Assembly (NCBI GenBank): GCA_900470155.1
Contig: UBZT01000009.1
Location: 62,001-126,000, forward strand
From: Hyphomicrobiales bacterium
GTDB lineage: Bacteria; Pseudomonadota; Alphaproteobacteria; Rhizobiales; Rhizobiaceae
DNA: 64,000 nt
Direction: 5' to 3'
The notes under the pieces were generated by a model. It had not been told where the DNA came from, ran no database searches, and saw nothing but the letters and a program-made list of their open reading frames with translations. The position numbers were made by a program, and so were the translations under genes. Below are positions 60,605-64,000 of the stretch, in pieces (the first letter of the stretch is position 1; each line of letters starts with the position of its first letter).

Positions 60605-62330
60605 TGGTGCCAAGCCCTCCGGCCAGCGCATTGACAGCCGCAGAAGCCATCGCCGACCCGCCACGCCGTCCGCGCACGGCAATATATGGGATGCCGCGGC
60701 TGTCGGCGATCAGCGCATCCTTGCTTTCCGCCGCCCCGACAAAACCGACCGGCATGCCGAGGATCAGTGCCGGCTTTGGCGCACCGCCATCGATACGCTC
60801 CAGCAGCCTGAACAGCGCCGTCGGCGCATTACCGATCGCAACAACGGCACCCGCGAGATGCTCGTCCCAGAGATCGACCTGGGCCGCCGAACGCGTATTG
60901 CCGATCTCTTCGGCCTTTGGCCGCACGCGCGCGTCGTTGAGCAGGCAGATCACATCGTTGTCGGCCGGCAACAGCCGGCGGATGATGCCGTGGCGAACCA
61001 TTTCGACGTCGACCAGTACTGGCGCACCGCCGGCAAGTGCCGCGACGCCTGCATCGAATGCGCCGTCCGAAAAGGCAATGTCGTCGACCAGATCGACCAT
61101 GCCGCAGGCATGAATCAATCTGATAACCAACGCATCGAGACCATTGGAAAAGCGTGATAAATTCACTTCGTCTCTGATCGTTGAAAAGGACTGGCGATAG
61201 ATTTCGGCGGGGTCGCGGATGTAGTCGAGAGTTGCGTTCGGGGAATACCCCCCTCTGTCACTTCGTGACATCTCCCCCACAAGGGGGGAGATCGCTGGAC
61301 GCGCCAAGCTGGAGCTTGTTGCGACAGCCTCATATTCAGGTCCACCGACCGATTTTGCGGCACAGTGGTCATCCGCATTCTGATCTCCCCCCTTGTGGGG
61401 GAGATGGCCGGCAGGCCAGAGGGGGGGAACTCCCTGCGCAACCAAAGCCTGATGCCCGATCCCGAGCACCCAGCCCTCTTCCCGCACAACCTGATCCTGC
61501 TCAACGGCCGACAGCATATCCGGTGCCGCAAACAGGTGCTCGAGAACACCAGCGGAATCGAAACGTGAAAACGCTTCCGCCACGGTCGAAACCTGCAGCG
61601 CATCGCGGACGCCCTCTGCGCCATCGGGCAAAGAAAAAAGCGAGGGATAGATTTCGGAGAAGACGATAGACTTGCTGAACTCGGCTGAAAATCCGGTCTC
61701 GAAAGGCCAAACCGCGATGCGATCGGCAAAACCGCTGTCATCGATGAAGCGCGACAGCCGCGCGATACCCAGCAGCGACTGGCTGCCGACCGAACCGGCA
61801 TAGGCCAATTGCCAAACCGACTTGGCGCCCTTGGCATGGGCCTCGGCCACGCGAAACACCCGTGGCGCGTCGAGGGGTCCAACCGGCTTCCTGTCGCTCA
61901 GATGTGTGTAGCTATGCCCCTGCGGCCGCCCCCAGAAGCGCGGCGCATCGGCAAAATAATCGCGGTTCCAGTTCGAGGCGAGCTGAAACCGGTTGTTGGC
62001 ATTGTCCGCCCCGTCCTCGATGTGCTCTGCGATCTTGCGCCACAGCGCCCGCCAGTCGGCCCTGCCCGTCAGCCGCTCGGCCGTTCCAGCCGGATAGCCG
62101 AAGGCGAAATCGAAGCCGCAGAGCAGCCGTTCACCGCCCGCCAGCGCTTCGTCCACGACGACACCGAGCCGCTGCATGAAGGCATGACGGGTGGCGAAAT
62201 TCTCCAGCCAGTCGAGACGCACCTGATCGCCGCTGCGCCGGACAAGGCAGGCCCAGATCGAATTGGCCCCCTTCACCGGCACGCCGGCGCCGGACCAGTC
62301 GACAATCAGGATGCGGTCGAACAGGGCCAT
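60597..62330 (-). CDS. cobH: RNase H-like (DUF429-related) protein read in one frame with precorrin-8X methylmutase CobH
   Basis: 577 residues in one open frame. Residues 1-300 look like an RNase H-fold protein of DUF429 type: ILIVDWSGAGV (Asp11), LCGFDFAFGYP (Asp74), FSEIYPSLFSLP (Glu226). No role in cobalamin synthesis is known for it. Residues 301-362 are encoded by a palindromic element. Residues about 364-577 are CobH/CbiC (LDYIRDPAEIYRQSFSTIRD, LVIRLIHACGMVDLV with the catalytic His, ILGMPVGFVGAAESKDALIA), which moves the C11 methyl to C12. CobH is normally about 210 residues. No start codon lies between the element and CobH. An in-frame ATG at 61271 inside the element would give a 224-residue CobH, with a Shine-Dalgarno too close to be ideal. 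One fused protein or two are both possible. Confidence 0.85.
   Translation of the reverse strand: MALFDRILIVDWSGAGVPVKGANSIWACLVRRSGDQVRLDWLENFATRHAFMQRLGVVVDEALAGGERLLCGFDFAFGYPAGTAERLTGRADWRALWRKIAEHIEDGADNANNRFQLASNWNRDYFADAPRFWGRPQGHSYTHLSDRKPVGPLDAPRVFRVAEAHAKGAKSVWQLAYAGSVGSQSLLGIARLSRFIDDSGFADRIAVWPFETGFSAEFSKSIVFSEIYPSLFSLPDGAEGVRDALQVSTVAEAFSRFDSAGVLEHLFAAPDMLSAVEQDQVVREEGWVLGIGHQALVAQGVPPLWPAGHLPHKGGDQNADDHCAAKSVGGPEYEAVATSSSLARPAISPLVGEMSRSDRGGYSPNATLDYIRDPAEIYRQSFSTIRDEVNLSRFSNGLDALVIRLIHACGMVDLVDDIAFSDGAFDAGVAALAGGAPVLVDVEMVRHGIIRRLLPADNDVICLLNDARVRPKAEEIGNTRSAAQVDLWDEHLAGAVVAIGNAPTALFRLLERIDGGAPKPALILGMPVGFVGAAESKDALIADSRGIPYIAVRGRRGGSAMASAAVNALAGGLGTNV
61246..61428. repeat. Paired GC-rich palindromic element, copy 4, inside an open reading frame
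   Basis: Left half from 61246 (TACCCCCCTCTG, hairpin GTCACTTCGTGAC, ATCTCCCCCACAAGGGGGG) and right half to 61428 (ATCTCCCCCCTTGTGGGGGA, GGCCGGCAGGCC, CAGAGGGGGG) around a core of about 86 bp. Length 183 bp is a multiple of three, and the minus-strand frame through it is free of stops. Confidence 0.88.
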
Positions 62331-63709
62331 TATTTCTTCTTCTGCATCGACTTCGGGCCAAGCGGGTGGTCGGCATGGGGGTAAGGCGCATGGTGATGGT
62401 CATGGCCATGATCGTGCGAGTGCCCATGATCATGCGCGTGCCCCTGAACGTGCCCGTGCCCATGAGAATGGCCATGGTTGTGATCATGGTGGCCGTGGTC
62501 ATGCGCGGCAGAAGCGCCGTGATGCCCGTGATCATGGCCATGGTCATGGCCGCAGCCGCAATCCGGTCCGTGCTCATGCACGGCCATCCTGCCGCTCGAC
62601 GGTGCATTCATCATCGCTTCGAGTTCCGCATCGGGCGCGGCGTTCAGCAGGTGGCCGTATTTTCCACCCAGCAAGGTCGAGGCTCCGTAATCGAAGGCCG
62701 GCTCCAGCGGAGCAGGCTCGGCATGGCTGTGAACCGGCGTCCACGGCAGGCCATGTTCGCGACAGAAATCTTCCTCGCGGCACGACGCATCGCAGTCGCC
62801 CTTGCACGGACAGTCTTCCATGCCACCGCCAATGCCTTCGACATGGTGGTGATGGCTCTCCTGCGGCTGGCCGATATCGGCTTCGAAACCGAGAACCTGC
62901 TCGCGATATTTGCACATCTGGCAGTTCATCACGGCCGCACCGTCGAGGATCTCCCTGACCCGGTCCTGGAAGGCGTCGAGTACCAGCGGATGATCGTTCA
63001 GATAGCTCGCCTTGACGAACTGGATCTCCGGATGGCGGGCCGCGACCTCGTCGGTATAGCTGTAGATGCGCTTGACCAGCACGCCGGTGAACAGGAAGTA
63101 GGGGAAGACGATGATGCGCTTGTAGCCGAGCTTGGCGGCATGGGTCAGGCCCGGCTCGACCAGCGGGAAGGTCACGCCGGAATAACAGGTCTCGCCCCAG
63201 CCGAAACCCATGCCTTCCCACAGCATGCGCATGACCTTGGTCGCGTTGGAATTGGCATCGGGATCGGACGAGCCACGCCCGACCACCATTAGCAGCGTGT
63301 CATGTTTGTCGACGAAACCGAGTTCGGCATTGGCCTGATCGACCGCTTCCTGGATCCGGTCGCCGGCAGCCCGGATCATCTTCAGGTCGATGCCGAGTTC
63401 GCGGCCATAGTTGATCACCATGCCGGGGTTATGCGCCTGATAGGTGTTGAGAACCGACGGAATGTCGTTCTTGGCATGACCGGCGGCAAACAGCATGCCC
63501 GGTACCGCCAGCACCCGCGTCACGCCGGCCGCGCGCAGCCTATCGAGGCCCTCGGCGATCACCGGATTGCAGAATTCGAGATAGCCGTATTCGACCGGCA
63601 TGTCGGGATTGCGCGCACGCAGCGCCTCGGCGATAATCGCGAATTCGCGCGCCGCGTTCTGGTTGCGACTGCCATGGCCACAGACCATGATTCCAAGTTT
63701 TTCAGCCAT
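62330..63709 (-). CDS. cbiX: Sirohydrochlorin/precorrin cobaltochelatase-like CbiX-L with MxCxxC and His-rich tail
   Basis: 459 residues from ATG 63709. Two CbiX repeats form the chelatase core (about 5-255), with His12 in VCGHGSRN and His78 in AAGHAKNDIPSV as metal-handling residues. MNCQMC at 261-266 is an MxCxxC motif as in the Fe-S cluster-bearing CbiX-L of Bacillus megaterium. Five further Cys lie at about 300-316 (CPCKGDCDASCREEDFC). Residues about 378-455 are a His-rich tail with repeated HGHDH, probably a metal store. It inserts cobalt into the early macrocycle. It overlaps the next start (TAATG). Confidence 0.9.
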   Translation of the reverse strand: MAEKLGIMVCGHGSRNQNAAREFAIIAEALRARNPDMPVEYGYLEFCNPVIAEGLDRLRAAGVTRVLAVPGMLFAAGHAKNDIPSVLNTYQAHNPGMVINYGRELGIDLKMIRAAGDRIQEAVDQANAELGFVDKHDTLLMVVGRGSSDPDANSNATKVMRMLWEGMGFGWGETCYSGVTFPLVEPGLTHAAKLGYKRIIVFPYFLFTGVLVKRIYSYTDEVAARHPEIQFVKASYLNDHPLVLDAFQDRVREILDGAAVMNCQMCKYREQVLGFEADIGQPQESHHHHVEGIGGGMEDCPCKGDCDASCREEDFCREHGLPWTPVHSHAEPAPLEPAFDYGASTLLGGKYGHLLNAAPDAELEAMMNAPSSGRMAVHEHGPDCGCGHDHGHDHGHHGASAAHDHGHHDHNHGHSHGHGHVQGHAHDHGHSHDHGHDHHHAPYPHADHPLGPKSMQKKK

Positions 63710-64000
63710 GAATTCCGGCCTCCCTGCTTCGTATTTTTCACTATGTACGAAGCGCCAGAGCAGCGATGAAACTACTCTATGGCCTTTGGGACAGCTCCGG
63801 AATTGGCCCCCTGATTGGGTCGGCCGCACCGGACTATTTCCAGCCTGTCGAACAGGCGCCGTCGCACATGGAATAGAGCTTTATCGAAGCAGGCTTACGG
63901 GGTCAAACTGGTTTGCGCCGCTTCGTGTGGAAGATGCGCCAGTCCACAGTCAGGCGGCCAGTTGAAGCACAAACACAGCGGATGGAGTTGCTCCCGGGCA
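63710..64000. other. Region upstream of cbiX with no supported gene
   Basis: 291 bp to the window edge. It holds a short dyad GCCTGT-CGA-ACAGGC at 63843-63857. I looked for a cobalamin riboswitch on the minus strand and did not see its conserved boxes. One may lie beyond the edge. No gene is supported. Confidence 0.4.

Noticed and set aside
63710..64000. Cobalamin riboswitch upstream of cbiX
   Set aside because: The conserved B12-box and core elements were not found on the minus strand. It may lie outside the window.

Overview
The window is a stretch of GC-rich chromosome from an alphaproteobacterium, most likely a member of the Rhizobiaceae (Rhizobium/Agrobacterium group). The evidence is gene content: the acpXL-lpxXL cluster for very-long-chain fatty acid modification of lipid A, a ccoNOQP-ccoGHIS (fixNOQP-fixGHIS) cbb3 oxidase locus with FnrN/FixK-type anaeroboxes, an FnrN-like regulator next to hemN, and GC-rich paired palindromic repeats of a kind common in rhizobial intergenic DNA. 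Assignment below family level is not possible from the sequence alone.

Layout. 1-8.8 kb: housekeeping and small regulators. These are a partial ICMT-like methyltransferase, a MerR regulator, the Mg2+ transporter mgtE, a deformylase homologue that has lost its metal ligands, a BON protein, tRNA-Leu(GAG), lipB, an XRE regulator, an EamA transporter, an SRPBCC-M50 protease fusion and a GNAT enzyme. 8.9-12.6 kb: a glutathione-dependent formaldehyde detoxification segment, frmA to fghA with three small genes between them. 13-26.3 kb: a sugar catabolic operon on the minus strand (binding protein, two permeases, ATPase, GH2 beta-mannosidase, isomerase/epimerase, Gfo/Idh dehydrogenase, aldo/keto reductase, GH43 xylosidase) with a divergent LacI regulator. 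26.3-29.1 kb: a membrane diguanylate cyclase and gnd. 29.2-38.1 kb: the complete cbb3 oxidase and its assembly genes, then a divergent hemerythrin-like gene. 39-44.5 kb: lpxXL, adh2XL, fabF1XL, fabF2XL, fabZXL and acpXL. 44.6-46.9 kb: hemN and fnrN, divergent around an anaerobox.

46.9-63.7 kb: cobalamin biosynthesis. cobD-cobC-cobB-cobA and cbiX-[RNase H-like::cobH]-cobL-cobI-cbiG/cobJ-cobM run on the minus strand, and cbiD-cobK on the plus strand. An island of nucleoside hydrolase, GFA protein, an unknown gene and a broken SnoaL-like gene lies between cobK and cobM. The set mixes 'aerobic' Cob enzymes with CbiX, CbiD and a CbiG domain. cobG, cobF and cobN are not in this window.

The most unusual feature is in the cob operon. 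A ~183-bp paired palindromic element lies at 61246-61428 in an open frame, so an uncharacterised RNase H-fold protein and CobH are read as one 577-residue ORF. The element encodes the linker and may supply the only nearby start codon for cobH. Three sibling copies lie between genes at 14652, 56365 and 59164. Also notable are the deformylase homologue altered in all three motifs, a ketosynthase pair in which one partner lacks the catalytic Cys (KS/CLF-like), the CbiX-L protein with an MxCxxC motif and a His-rich tail, and a three-site anaerobox network.
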